Counted from the stretch's first letter, positions 1-9,024 are shown. The stretch: 56,743 bases of DNA from an uncultured Muribaculaceae bacterium (GCA_910583675.1 CAJTYH010000018.1:1-56743); one strand, 5' to 3'. Numbers and translations: made by a program. The notes: generated by a model from the letters alone, not told the origin.

Positions 1-325
1 GTAGGAACTCCCCACAAAACTTCCAAATATTATGCCAGAAAAGTTTGTTTTATAACATAGATTTAACATCCATTCACATATGACCACCCCAAAAACACAT
101 TCACACATTATTATAATAGATTATAATGGCGACCTGAGACCGACAAGTTAACGGAGAATCTCATTTTACAGGCACATTAAGTTAAGCCAAGTAGAAATTA
201 TTTGTTTAACTTTGCACCCGAAAATTCTCTCCACAAAAAAACGATGCAGATTGGACTGCTGTTTAAAATGCATATCCATCATCTGCACCGGCTAAAAATT
301 GCACACCCAAACACAACATCAGCCC
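1..325. other. leader region before upp, no gene seen
   Basis: No convincing coding sequence lies in this A+T-rich stretch. It contains a short direct repeat (TTATAATAGA/TTATAAT near 110-127) and a promoter-like box just before upp. Short open frames here do not resemble any protein I recognise. The left end may hold the upstream control region of a gene outside the window. Confidence 0.5.
207..214 (+). promoter_or_regulatory. Bacteroidota -7 box for upp
   Basis: TAACTTTG matches the TAnnTTTG consensus exactly. No clear TTTG element lies at the usual distance upstream. It sits about 110 nt before the chosen upp start, so the mRNA would carry a leader of about 100 nt. Confidence 0.5.
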
Positions 326-979
326 ATGAAGGTAATAAATTTCGCAAAGGAGCACTCCCTCATCAATCAGTACATGACGGAGCTGCGCGATACAAAAGTA
401 CAGACCGACATGCTCCGATTCAGAAGAAACCTTGAAAGGATCGGAGAAATAATGGCCTACGAGATAAGCAAGACGCTTGACTACGACATAGTAGACACTG
501 TCACTCCGCTGGCTACCGCAAAAAGCGAGGTGATCTCCACCCCCCTGGTGCTCGCCACCATATTCAGAGCCGGAGTACCTTTCCATCAGGGATTCCTGAA
601 CTATTTCGACCATGCTGAAAACGCATTCGTTTCGGCATACCGCAAATACAAGGAGAAGGAGAACTTCGACGTGTGCATAGAATACCTCGCCTCACCGCGC
701 CTTGACAGCAAGACCCTAATTCTGGCGGATCCCATGCTGGCTACAGGAGCATCAATGGAACTCAGCTACCGAGCATTGCTTACCAAGGGGGAACCTGCAC
801 ACATCCACGTAGCCTCGGTCATCGCCTCCCAACAAGCCGTCGACTACATCAAAGCACACTTCCCGGAAGAAAAGACCACCATATGGATCGGTGCGGTGGA
901 TCCCGAGATCAATTCCCACTCATACATAGTGCCCGGTCTGGGCGATGCCGGCGACCTCGCCTATGGCATAAAGGAATAA
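326..979 (+). CDS. upp: uracil phosphoribosyltransferase
   Basis: Salvages uracil by joining it to PRPP to make UMP in the cytoplasm. The PRPP-binding loop ADPMLATGAS lies at residues 134-143 and the uracil-binding region NSHSYIVPGLGDAGD near 196-210. Length (217 aa) is close to the usual 205-220. The frame is open further upstream to 299, but the ATG at 326 gives the expected N-terminus (MKVINFAKEH). The next gene, a malic enzyme, follows after 52 nt on the same strand, so they may be cotranscribed. Family assignment is secure. Confidence 0.95.
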   Translation: MKVINFAKEHSLINQYMTELRDTKVQTDMLRFRRNLERIGEIMAYEISKTLDYDIVDTVTPLATAKSEVISTPLVLATIFRAGVPFHQGFLNYFDHAENAFVSAYRKYKEKENFDVCIEYLASPRLDSKTLILADPMLATGASMELSYRALLTKGEPAHIHVASVIASQQAVDYIKAHFPEEKTTIWIGAVDPEINSHSYIVPGLGDAGDLAYGIKE

Positions 980-1031
980 ATCCAACCGGATCCACAAACA
1001 AATCGCTCTCCAATACGCTTATATAAGTATT

Positions 1032-2387
1032 ATGGAAGATTTACTAAAACGAATGGCGCTCGCCTATCACCGCGATCCGCGCCCAGGCAAAATAGAAGTT
1101 ATCCCGACCAAGCCATACTCCTCCCCCGCAGACCTGGCACTGGCCTACTCCCCGGGGGTGGCCTATCCATGCCTTGAAATAAAGGAGGATGAAAACAAGA
1201 TCTGGGAATACACCAACAAGGGAAACCTCGTGGCCGTCATATCGAACGGCACCGCAGTGCTCGGTCTCGGAGACATAGGCGCACCAGCCGGCAAGCCCGT
1301 GATGGAGGGGAAGGCACTGCTGTTCAAGATATTCGCCGGCCTTGACTGCTATGACATCGAGATAAACGAAAAGGATCCTAAGAAATTCGTTGAAATCGTA
1401 AAGTCACTCGCACCGACTTTCGGAGGCATAAACCTCGAAGACATCAAAGCCCCGGAATGCTTTGAGATAGAGACCGAACTCAAGCGTCAATGCGACATAC
1501 CGGTGATGCATGACGACCAGCATGGCACTGCCATAATCTCCGGAGCCGCACTCATCAATGCAGCAGAGATACAGGGCAAGAAACTTCAAGACCTCAGAGT
1601 CGTTGTCAACGGTGCCGGAGCCGCCGCCATATCATGCACGCGCCTGTATACCGCATTGGGAGTAAGGCGCGAAAACATAGTCATGTGCGACTCCAAGGGA
1701 GTGATACGAACCGACCGCCCGGGATTGTCGGCACAGAAACTCGAATTCGCCACCACACGTGACATCCATACACTGCAGGAAGCCATGGTTGATGCCGACC
1801 TATTCCTCGGCCTCTCCGTGCGCGACGTACTTACACCGGACATGATCCGCTCCATGGCACCCAAACCGATTGTATTCGCCCTTGCCAACCCCGACCCGGA
1901 AATAGCATACGATCTGGCCATGGCCTCACGCCCTGACCTTATTTTCGCTACCGGACGCTCCGACTATCCCAACCAGATAAACAATGTGCTCGGCTTCCCT
2001 TACATTTTCAGAGGGGCACTTGACTGCGGGGCATCTGCTATCAACGAGCCGATGAAACTTGCGGCAGCCCATGCCATAGCGCGCCTGACACGAGAACCTG
2101 TCCCCGAAAAGGTAAAAACCGCATACGGCAATCCTGACATGGAATTCGGAAAGGACTACATATTGCCCAAGCCTATGGACAACCGCCTGATACTCACCAT
2201 TCCACCGGCAGTAGCCCGCGCCGCCATGGAATCAGGCGTGAGCAGACGACCCATTACAGACTGGGAGAAATATGCCGGACACCTTGCCAACCTGGGCGGA
2301 CAATGCAGCGACGGCATATGCTATTCACAGCTCCTCAATTCGCGGGAGACGCTCAAGCAGGTCGCAAAACGGCTCGGATACAAATAA
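1032..2387 (+). CDS. malic enzyme (malate dehydrogenase, decarboxylating)
   Basis: Converts malate to pyruvate and CO2 with reduction of NAD(P). Visible features are the Tyr/Pro segment ALAYSPGVA (37-45), the catalytic lysine in MEGKA (K94), metal ligands in NLEDIKAPE (134-142) and HDDQHGT (160-166), and the nucleotide-binding NGAGAAA (193-199). At 451 aa it has only the malic domain; many bacterial MaeB proteins, including ones in Bacteroides, carry an added phosphotransacetylase domain of about 300 aa, absent here. It converges with ldcA with only 14 nt between stop codons and no hairpin terminator. NAD versus NADP preference cannot be read by eye. Confidence 0.9.
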   Translation: MEDLLKRMALAYHRDPRPGKIEVIPTKPYSSPADLALAYSPGVAYPCLEIKEDENKIWEYTNKGNLVAVISNGTAVLGLGDIGAPAGKPVMEGKALLFKIFAGLDCYDIEINEKDPKKFVEIVKSLAPTFGGINLEDIKAPECFEIETELKRQCDIPVMHDDQHGTAIISGAALINAAEIQGKKLQDLRVVVNGAGAAAISCTRLYTALGVRRENIVMCDSKGVIRTDRPGLSAQKLEFATTRDIHTLQEAMVDADLFLGLSVRDVLTPDMIRSMAPKPIVFALANPDPEIAYDLAMASRPDLIFATGRSDYPNQINNVLGFPYIFRGALDCGASAINEPMKLAAAHAIARLTREPVPEKVKTAYGNPDMEFGKDYILPKPMDNRLILTIPPAVARAAMESGVSRRPITDWEKYAGHLANLGGQCSDGICYSQLLNSRETLKQVAKRLGYK

Positions 2388-2401
2388 TCCCGAACAAACA
2401 C

Positions 2402-3334
2402 TCAATCATACCGGAGGTCAACCGAACTGTCACCGACAGCGAGGGTGGCCTCCGATCCTAATATCAGCGGGCTATTCTCCTCTATGTGCCCGGAAGGTAT
2501 CCCATAGGCACGCGGAAAATCATACGCGCCCATGAACCGATTGATCATCGTCTCCATGTCAGGATGATCCGCCGACGGCCGATATTCCGTGAAAGCTCCC
2601 ACCATCAGACCGCCGATACGATCAAACACACCGCGAAGCCTCAACTGCCACAAGATCCGCTCAACCTTGTATATCGGTTCCGCTATATCCTCGATAAACA
2701 ATATGTCACCAGCGCCGACGGGATCGAACGGCGTGCCGACAAGTCCCCCAAGAACGGCGAGATTCCCCCCCACGACCCTACCCGTGCACTCCCCTTTAAA
2801 ATTATATGCATGCCCCTTAAATGCATATCGCCGCATCTTGTCGCCCGCTCCCGAAAGAATCCCCATCTCACGCGCATAGTACTGGAAATCATTACCCCGC
2901 ATCAGGTATTTCGCCATGGCTCCATGCAGACTTGCAACCCCCTTTCTGATCCAAAGGCAATGAAGCGCGGTTATGTCGCTGAAACCTACGAGCCATTTGT
3001 TGAAACATCCGGCAGGCAGAGCATCAAGTTCCTCCAAAAGATGGACGGCACCGTATCCCCCACGTGAACAGAGTACTGCGCGGATACTGTCATCCTCAAG
3101 CGCCGACATCATATCCGCCAGACGCTCTGAGGCAGTGGCGCTGAAGGAGCCACATTTCCCCTTGGCGTGAGGCATCACCACCGGCTCATATCCCTCCTGC
3201 GCAAGCATCCGCGCAGCCCCGTCAATCAATTCGGGGGCAATCCTTGATGCCGGCGAAACTATCGCAATGCGGTCACCTACCTTCAACGGTGGCGGAATCA
3301 CTGCAGCCGGCATCTTCCTGATCATATCATCCAT
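2402..3334 (-). CDS. ldcA: LD-carboxypeptidase (peptidase S66)
   Basis: Removes the terminal D-Ala from murein tetrapeptides during peptidoglycan recycling. The S66 catalytic triad can be placed at Ser119 (GFSDIT), Glu215 (LFIEDI) and His283 (SGHIEEN), and the SRGGYG motif at 90-95 is typical. Length 310 aa is normal for the family. No signal peptide, so it should be cytoplasmic. It starts 4 nt after the radical SAM gene and is probably translated from the same mRNA. A run of seven C (2765-2771) lies inside the gene. Confidence 0.9.
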   Translation of the reverse strand: MDDMIRKMPAAVIPPPLKVGDRIAIVSPASRIAPELIDGAARMLAQEGYEPVVMPHAKGKCGSFSATASERLADMMSALEDDSIRAVLCSRGGYGAVHLLEELDALPAGCFNKWLVGFSDITALHCLWIRKGVASLHGAMAKYLMRGNDFQYYAREMGILSGAGDKMRRYAFKGHAYNFKGECTGRVVGGNLAVLGGLVGTPFDPVGAGDILFIEDIAEPIYKVERILWQLRLRGVFDRIGGLMVGAFTEYRPSADHPDMETMINRFMGAYDFPRAYGIPSGHIEENSPLILGSEATLAVGDSSVDLRYD

Positions 3335-3338
3335 ACCG

Positions 3339-4118
3339 TCAATTCACCTGCACCTTTATCCCCGTAGCCTCCTCTATCCTGCGTCCGATTCCGGAAAGCT
3401 CCCCGATCTCAACCTTCACAAGCCCCTTTGCCGGGGTCGGACGGTCAAGCGAGTAAAGCATCACCTCACGCGGCCTGACTGCTCGGTACGCTTCAATAAG
3501 CGCGGACACCTCCTCTTCGGTAGTATTGTCAACAGTTCTCCCCCCGTATTCTCCCCGGAGCATCATCGTCTGTATTATGGCCTGTCCCTCGAAACGCTTC
3601 AACTTCTCCACCACAGATGCCACAGAAAAATCCGGCGAATTTGGCCGGTCTATCAGCCGCACGGTCTCATCAATGGCAGAGTCCAGTTTCAATATGTTGT
3701 TGTCAACCTTCATAAGCGCACGGCATACCGCCTCGCTCCCGAGACGCGTGGAATTGGACAACACACTCACCTTTGCATCCGGAAAATACATGTCACGCAA
3801 CCGGAGAGTATCCTCCACCACCCCTTCGAAGTCGGGATGCATAGTAGGCTCGCCATTACCGGAAAAAGTTATCACATCCAAACTGCTACAGCTATCCTTC
3901 ATATCCCTGAGCTTGGCCTCAAGCAGGGCGCACACGGTATCACGCGGAGGCAATCCGGCACGGCCGGCTCCCTGGGCATTGAATCCGGCCTCACAATAGA
4001 GGCAGTCGAACGAACAAACCTTGCCGTCGGCCGGAGAAAGGTTTACCCCAAGCGACGTGCCCAGACGGCGCGAATGTATCGGCCCGAAAATCGTAGAATG
4101 AAAAAGTATCGTCTGCAT
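3339..4118 (-). CDS. radical SAM protein of the COG0731 type
   Basis: A 259-aa radical SAM protein. Three cysteines C35, C39 and C42 (VCSFDCLYCEAG) form the CxxxCxxC iron-sulfur site, and FGPIHSRRLG (11-20) plus SFSGNGEPTMHP-like text in the middle match the group annotated as Fe-S oxidoreductase COG0731, distantly related to the wybutosine enzyme TYW1. The substrate is unknown. The ATG at 4118 is preferred to a TTG three codons upstream. It lies between frr and ldcA in the same direction; an 89-nt gap with a hairpin separates it from frr. Confidence 0.85.
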   Translation of the reverse strand: MQTILFHSTIFGPIHSRRLGTSLGVNLSPADGKVCSFDCLYCEAGFNAQGAGRAGLPPRDTVCALLEAKLRDMKDSCSSLDVITFSGNGEPTMHPDFEGVVEDTLRLRDMYFPDAKVSVLSNSTRLGSEAVCRALMKVDNNILKLDSAIDETVRLIDRPNSPDFSVASVVEKLKRFEGQAIIQTMMLRGEYGGRTVDNTTEEEVSALIEAYRAVRPREVMLYSLDRPTPAKGLVKVEIGELSGIGRRIEEATGIKVQVN

Positions 4119-4138
4119 GGCTTTCAAAACAACTGGAG

Positions 4139-4161
4139 CCGGTTTCCCGAAAGAAAACCGG
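4139..4161 (-). terminator. possible terminator or attenuator after frr
   Basis: Inverted repeat CCGGTTT/AAACCGG with a 9-nt loop. On the minus strand it lies between the frr stop and the radical SAM start, followed by GTTTTG rather than a long U tract, so partial read-through is likely. Confidence 0.4.
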
Positions 4162-4207
4162 TCTCCCTGTCAATTATTTAATATGGTCTGACTGCTTGGA
4201 ATTTGCC

Positions 4208-4768
4208 TTACACGGTGAGGATCTCTTTCTCCTTGGCCGCAAACAGCTCGTCGATTTTCTTCATGAACCGGTCATGGAGCTTCTGTGCAGAAGTCTCGGC
4301 ATCTTTCTCCACATCCTCGGGCATCCCCTGCTTTATGGCTTTCTTAAGCCCCTCGATGGCATCGCGGCGAGCATTTCGCACGCTCACTTTCGCCTGTTCG
4401 GCCTCTGCCTTGGACTGCTTTACAAGCATCTTGCGGCGCTCCTCCGTCAATGGAGGTATAGAAAGGCGTATCACCTCACCGTTGTTTTCAGGGGTTATGC
4501 CAAGTTCGGAATTGATTATAGCCTTTTCTATTTCCTTGAACATGGCTTTCTCCCACGGGGTTATGGCGATAGTACGGGCATCCGGCACCGATATGTTTGC
4601 TACATTTGAAATAGGAGCCGCCGAACCGTAGTAGTCCACACGTATTCCATCCAGGATTCTGGGATTAGCCTTGCCGGCACGGATATGCGCGAGCGATTCG
4701 TCCAGATAGGCAACCGCCATCTCCATTTTTTCCTCGGCCGGGTCGAGGTAGGTCTTGGGATCTGTCAT
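4208..4768 (-). CDS. frr: ribosome recycling factor
   Basis: Splits post-termination ribosomes together with EF-G. The 186-aa length is exact for RRF, and recognisable segments include the N-terminal helix MEMAVAYLDESLAHIRAGKANP, shared in form by all RRFs (ending RAGKANPRILDGI), VPDARTIAITPWEKAM and IPPLTEERRKMLVK. It follows pyrH after 29 nt; pyrH-frr is a widely conserved pair, which fits cotranscription from the promoter before pyrH. Confidence 0.97.
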   Translation of the reverse strand: MTDPKTYLDPAEEKMEMAVAYLDESLAHIRAGKANPRILDGIRVDYYGSAAPISNVANISVPDARTIAITPWEKAMFKEIEKAIINSELGITPENNGEVIRLSIPPLTEERRKMLVKQSKAEAEQAKVSVRNARRDAIEGLKKAIKQGMPEDVEKDAETSAQKLHDRFMKKIDELFAAKEKEILTV

Positions 4769-4797
4769 TTTATTATATTGTTTTATTAATTACCTGA

Positions 4798-5508
4798 TCA
4801 ATAGACAAGCGTGCCGATGGCATCGCCCTCAAGCACTTTGGCGAGATTTCCAACCGTATCCATGTCAAACACTATGATAGGAAGCTTATTCTCCTTGCAT
4901 AGGGCGGTGGCAGTGAGATCCATCACTTTCAGGCCGCGGTTGTATACCTCGTCATAAGTGATCTCGCTGAATTTAGTGGCAGTCGGATCCTTCTCAGGAT
5001 CCGCAGTGTACACGCCGTCCACGCGAGTGCCCTTCAACATCATATCTGCCTCCACTTCCACACCGCGCAAAGCAGCACCGGTATCGGTCGTGAAGAACGG
5101 GCAGCCGGTGCCTCCCGAAAGGATTGCCACCTCACCGCGCTCCATAGCCTCTATGGCGTGCCATTTGCTGTAATACTCCCCTATGGGGTACATGTTGATG
5201 GCCGTAAAGACACGTGCCTTCTGACCAATGGCCGTAAGCGCGGAACTCAAGGCTAACGAATTGATCACCGTGGCAAGCATGCCCATCTGATCACCCTTCA
5301 CACGGTCGAACCCCTTGGCAGCCCCTTGCATGCCACGGAAAATATTACCCCCGCCAATGACAATGGCAATCTGCGTGCCTCCTTCTGAAGCAGCCTTTAT
5401 CTGCTCTGCATACTGTCCCAGACGCACCGGATCTATTCCATACCCTTGCGAACCCATGAGCGACTCACCGCTCAGTTTCAAAAGCACTCTTTTATATTTC
5501 GTTCTCAT
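4798..5508 (-). CDS. pyrH: UMP kinase
   Basis: Phosphorylates UMP to UDP. KLSGES (11-16), GGGNIFRG (52-59), GTGCPFFTTDTGAALRG (133-149) and DGVYTADP (164-171) are the family's nucleotide- and UMP-binding motifs. The frame extends 14 codons further up to 5550, but the ATG at 5508 gives the standard MRTKYKRVLLKLSGE start and 236 aa. A good promoter lies at 5559-5590. First gene of the run pyrH-frr-radical SAM-ldcA. Confidence 0.97.
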   Translation of the reverse strand: MRTKYKRVLLKLSGESLMGSQGYGIDPVRLGQYAEQIKAASEGGTQIAIVIGGGNIFRGMQGAAKGFDRVKGDQMGMLATVINSLALSSALTAIGQKARVFTAINMYPIGEYYSKWHAIEAMERGEVAILSGGTGCPFFTTDTGAALRGVEVEADMMLKGTRVDGVYTADPEKDPTATKFSEITYDEVYNRGLKVMDLTATALCKENKLPIIVFDMDTVGNLAKVLEGDAIGTLVY

Positions 5509-5558
5509 CAGTACCTGTAATTGTGAAATAGGATGAAGCATCCTCTCCATTCATTTCA

Positions 5559-5590
5559 CAAATATAGCGCTAATTTTCTCTCCCTCCAAA
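5559..5590 (-). promoter_or_regulatory. promoter of pyrH
   Basis: Read on the minus strand: TTTG (5590-5587), 20 nt spacer, TATATTTG (5566-5559). This is a near-ideal Bacteroidota promoter, about 50 nt before the pyrH start. Confidence 0.65.
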
Positions 5591-5647
5591 ATTTCACGAA
5601 AATTCATTGCATCCGCATCCACAGCCTTTTCATTTAAATTAATTTTG

Positions 5648-5680
5648 TTGGACAACTTATAGGAATAAATGCTATATTTG
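5648..5680 (+). promoter_or_regulatory. promoter of the DUF2130 gene
   Basis: TATATTTG at 5673-5680 with TTG at 5648-5650 (22 nt between). It lies 30 nt before the ATG and is divergent from the pyrH promoter. Confidence 0.55.
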
Positions 5681-5710
5681 CCACTGACAAAACCTACATG
5701 ACAGCATAAG

Positions 5711-7042
5711 ATGAAGGAACTGAAATGCCCGCACTGCCAACATGTGTTCAGCGTAGACGAAGACATGTTTGAATCAATCGCAAATCAGGTGCGCAACGCC
5801 GCATTCCGGGAGGAACTTGACAGACGCACCGCCGAAAACCGCAAACTCATACAGGCCGAGGCGGCATCGCTGTCAACACAGCAGGAGAACCGTTTCCGGC
5901 AACAGCTCAACCAACGCGACATGCAGATAGCTGAAAGTAAAGCGAGGATAGAGGCACTTAACAACCAGATAGAGACCGCTGTAAGGAGTCGCGAGCTGGA
6001 AATGGCCGCCGATCTTGCACGCCGAGATGCCGAGATCGCACGCCTGAAAGGCGAACTTGCAAACACCGACGACCGCCGCCGAATGGCACTCTTTGAGGAA
6101 CGCCAGAAAGCATCGGAAGAGATCCGGAAAAAGGAAAACGAGATAGCCCGCATAACAAACGAAGTTGCAACAGTGCGTTCGGAAGCCATGCTCCGCGAGG
6201 CAAGCATGCGCGAACGCCACGAAGCCATCATACGGGAAAAGGATGCCGCCATAGAACTCTACCGCGACATGAAAGCGCGCATGAGCACAAAAATGATAGG
6301 CGAATCACTGGAGATACACTGCGCGAACGAGTTCAACCGCATACGCGCCACCGCCTACCCGCAGGCATTTTTCGACAAGGACAATGATGCCTCTTCCGGC
6401 TCAAAGGGTGATTTCATATTCCGCGACTACATCGACGGGGTGGAATATATCTCCATAATGTTCGAGATGAAGAACGAAGCAGACGAAACCGCCACCAAAC
6501 ATCGCAATACCGATTTCCTCAAAAAGCTTGACCAGGATCGCACCTGCAAGAAATGCGAATATGCAGTACTGGTCTCATTACTCGAACCGAACAGCGACCT
6601 CTACAACGACGGCATAGTGGACGTATCGCACATACACGACAAGATGTTCGTGGTACGCCCTCAGTTCTTCCTCCCCATCATCGCCCTCCTTACCAAAGCC
6701 TCCAGACAAGCCGCACAGTACAAAGCTGAACTGGAAGTGGCACGTCGCCAGAGCATCGACATCACAAACTTCGAGGAAAAACTTGCAAAGTTCCGTGAAG
6801 GATTCGGCTACAACTACATGCAAGCATCAAAGAAATTCAATGATGCGATCAAGGCCATAGACAACTCCATATCCCAACTGCAGAAAGTGCGCGACGCATT
6901 GGTCGGTTCAGAGAACAACCTGCGCCTGGCCAATGACAAGGTGGAGGCACTCACCATCCGCAAGCTCACCCACGGCAACCCCACAATGAAACAGAAATTC
7001 AAGGATGCCCGCGCCTCATCCGATCCCTCCCAGGAATCATGA
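5711..7042 (+). CDS. DUF2130 protein: zinc-ribbon-like start, long coiled coil, nuclease-like core
   Basis: A 443-aa protein of the DUF2130 family, function unproven. It opens with CPHC (6-9), continues with a long charged helical region (about 25-190, repeated R/E/A/Q heptads typical of a coiled coil), then a compact domain (about 195-330) with GES (197-199), D234 in GDFIF, and E252-x-K254 in FEMKN. This D...ExK spacing resembles a PD-(D/E)XK nuclease core; a second CKKC is at 279-282. A further helical tail follows. No signal peptide or membrane span. Stands alone with its own promoter; its 3' end overlaps the convergent pentapeptide gene by 6 nt. Nuclease activity is inference. Confidence 0.8.
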   Translation: MKELKCPHCQHVFSVDEDMFESIANQVRNAAFREELDRRTAENRKLIQAEAASLSTQQENRFRQQLNQRDMQIAESKARIEALNNQIETAVRSRELEMAADLARRDAEIARLKGELANTDDRRRMALFEERQKASEEIRKKENEIARITNEVATVRSEAMLREASMRERHEAIIREKDAAIELYRDMKARMSTKMIGESLEIHCANEFNRIRATAYPQAFFDKDNDASSGSKGDFIFRDYIDGVEYISIMFEMKNEADETATKHRNTDFLKKLDQDRTCKKCEYAVLVSLLEPNSDLYNDGIVDVSHIHDKMFVVRPQFFLPIIALLTKASRQAAQYKAELEVARRQSIDITNFEEKLAKFREGFGYNYMQASKKFNDAIKAIDNSISQLQKVRDALVGSENNLRLANDKVEALTIRKLTHGNPTMKQKFKDARASSDPSQES

Positions 7043-8215
7043 ATTATTGCGCACCTTGTTTGCCAGTATAAATCCAAGGAAACCTACGATCAACAATCCC
7101 AATGCCGAGTGGGTGCTTGAGGATATGAAATTCCCTACCTGCTCGGCGAACGACTCCTGAGGCCCCAAAGAATTGTTCAGGCTACGTGCGTATGCCTCCA
7201 TCGCATCCATCTCTGGCACGTGTAAATGCAGGTACAGTCCACCCGCAAGCGCCAGAAGAAGGAAAAGAGTCATGACCTTCCACCACTGGTAACCGTATCC
7301 CAAACTCCATATCCCCATATGCTTCAGATAATCAAACCCATGCTTCACCCGTTTTCTCCATGAAGACTCACGACGCATTTCAATACTGTGATACCGCATG
7401 CGCCTATCGCAAAAACGCTTATATGCAATGTTGGAATCACGGTTGAATCCTTTGCCGGCATAGGCTCCACTCAATGCCTGATACACCGACGCGCCCTCCC
7501 GAGCCAGTGCGCTCAGAGTTTCCAGCTTGTTGCTTTCCATAAGGCACCTCCTGTGGGCACCGCTCCCTTTCGGGCGACATGGGTTATGCAATCGTCCGCT
7601 CGTCTTCCCTATCATGAACCGGTATTTTTCATAATCGTCTTGAACGAGATGGTCTATATTCTCTATCTTCAAGCAATTATGCTCAAAGACAAGCGTTGAC
7701 AGGCTACAATAGCTGAATTTGCTACCCAGTAAGGTCGTAGTCCCAGTGAAGGCACACATATAAAAGTCGCCTATTTCGACCCTACAGCCTGACAATGAAC
7801 AGTTGTTCAGGACGGAATAACGGAAATCTGCTACTTTCAGGTGAGCATTGCGGAAACGACACACCGACAACTCACTGAAAAAGAAATCAACCTCTTCAAT
7901 GACATTCTCCCGACCACTGCCGGCATCCCTGTCAAAATTGCATCTCTCCAGTATGGCTGCCGCAAATGAGACATTGCACATTCCGGCACCCACGAACGAC
8001 AGGTTGCACAACTTCTTTTTCTCCTCGCGGGTAGGGATGTAACGGGAAAAAGCTACATTTCGGATCTCATACCCGTCGAAGTTCATATTCGACACCCCAC
8101 ATTCAGACAAATCCAAGTTTTCGAGCACCTTATTGCCCGTCTCCTCGCAACCGTGCATTATTCTCACGAGATCCTCCCTCGAAGGGATCTTTTTCAATGT
8201 GCTGCAGTCTATCAT
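7037..8215 (-). CDS. pentapeptide-repeat membrane protein, ion-channel-like C-terminus
   Basis: A 392-aa protein. Residues about 35-190 show loose A(D/N)LxX/xCxF pentapeptide repeats (for example SECGVSNMNFDGYEI, ERCNFDRD, NNCSLSGCRVEIGDF). Next comes a charged helical stretch with YQALSGAY and RRMRYHSIEMRR, then GYGYQWW and two membrane spans (about 314-333 and 370-386). This order (pentapeptides, helical hairpin, GYG..W, two spans) recalls bacterial pentapeptide proteins annotated as potassium-channel-like, though no clear TVGYG filter is seen. It starts 20 nt after apbE, so it is probably the last gene of the Gfo/Idh operon. Function unknown. Confidence 0.7.
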   Translation of the reverse strand: MIDCSTLKKIPSREDLVRIMHGCEETGNKVLENLDLSECGVSNMNFDGYEIRNVAFSRYIPTREEKKKLCNLSFVGAGMCNVSFAAAILERCNFDRDAGSGRENVIEEVDFFFSELSVCRFRNAHLKVADFRYSVLNNCSLSGCRVEIGDFYMCAFTGTTTLLGSKFSYCSLSTLVFEHNCLKIENIDHLVQDDYEKYRFMIGKTSGRLHNPCRPKGSGAHRRCLMESNKLETLSALAREGASVYQALSGAYAGKGFNRDSNIAYKRFCDRRMRYHSIEMRRESSWRKRVKHGFDYLKHMGIWSLGYGYQWWKVMTLFLLLALAGGLYLHLHVPEMDAMEAYARSLNNSLGPQESFAEQVGNFISSSTHSALGLLIVGFLGFILANKVRNNS

Positions 8216-8235
8216 GATTGATGAATATTTGATAC

Positions 8236-9012
8236 CTAACTCAGTCGTTTTATGTAACGAATATCGAAACGGGAGCGCAGGAGCGATTCATAGTAAGGAT
8301 CGTCTCCCGCAATGAAGAGAACCGTTGAGAGGACTTCCCCCTCGGCACCACCGGAAGTGGAAACTTCAACACGACCTGCGGTGGGAACTACTGTTCCGGT
8401 AAGAGGATTGACTATCTGTAGCAAGCGTCCGGGAGGATTGCCGGAAGTGGTGATACAACCGTCAGCAAGATCCATAGGCACATCTCCCATGGCCATGACG
8501 GAGCTGTTGCCCATGTTTACCACCGCATCCCGGATACCCATATCCTTGAGGAGCATGCGTATCCTGTCAAGCGCATACCCCTTTATGAAACCGGAAAGGT
8601 TAATATACAGTCCCCTGCTACCACGCCATATCTCTACCCCAGGCTCCACATGCAATTCACTTATGGTATCCCGCGTATGGCAGGGAGAACCTACGGAAAC
8701 ATCAAAAATTCCCTGTGTCAGCACATTGTAGTGCAGACACAGGGATAACATTTCATGCAGATAGCCTCCCGCGGGCATCCGTCTACCGGGTTCAAGGGCA
8801 TTGAACCGCGACAATTCACTCTCCGGATCGAAACAATTGCCGGCACGTTCTATGTCATTTATCAGAGCCTTAATCTTCCCGGCGATACCAAGAAGCATAT
8901 CGCCATCACCGGACGAGCTTTTCAGCAGGAGATCCACCCGTGTATGCATGGCCTGGAACCAAGCATACAGGGCAGTATTACCCGACGGAAGTTGCCTTAT
9001 GACATGAGGCAT
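8236..9012 (-). CDS. apbE: divergent ApbE-type FAD:protein FMN transferase
   Basis: ApbE enzymes attach FMN to Thr/Ser of extracytoplasmic redox proteins. Here 258 aa show the fold's landmarks: FDVSVG (103-108), LSGFIKGYALD (139-149; usual form GGIAKGYAVD), NMGNSS (166-171), VNPLTG (201-206; usual IDPRTG) and GEVLST (225-230; usual ADALAT). The metal-site Asp appears as Glu226 and the Asp of DPRTG as Asn202, so activity is doubtful or altered. No signal peptide or lipobox is visible, unusual for ApbE. It follows the DUF1080 gene by 12 nt and precedes the pentapeptide gene by 20 nt. No flavinylation motif of the [D/S]GA[T/S] kind was seen in its neighbours. Confidence 0.75.
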   Translation of the reverse strand: MPHVIRQLPSGNTALYAWFQAMHTRVDLLLKSSSGDGDMLLGIAGKIKALINDIERAGNCFDPESELSRFNALEPGRRMPAGGYLHEMLSLCLHYNVLTQGIFDVSVGSPCHTRDTISELHVEPGVEIWRGSRGLYINLSGFIKGYALDRIRMLLKDMGIRDAVVNMGNSSVMAMGDVPMDLADGCITTSGNPPGRLLQIVNPLTGTVVPTAGRVEVSTSGGAEGEVLSTVLFIAGDDPYYESLLRSRFDIRYIKRLS

Positions 9013-9024
9013 CAGCTTACGCGC

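Noticed and set aside
2765..2771. C7 tract in ldcA as a phase switch
   Set aside because: A housekeeping cell-wall gene with a short tract; no sign of surface variation, so chance is more likely.
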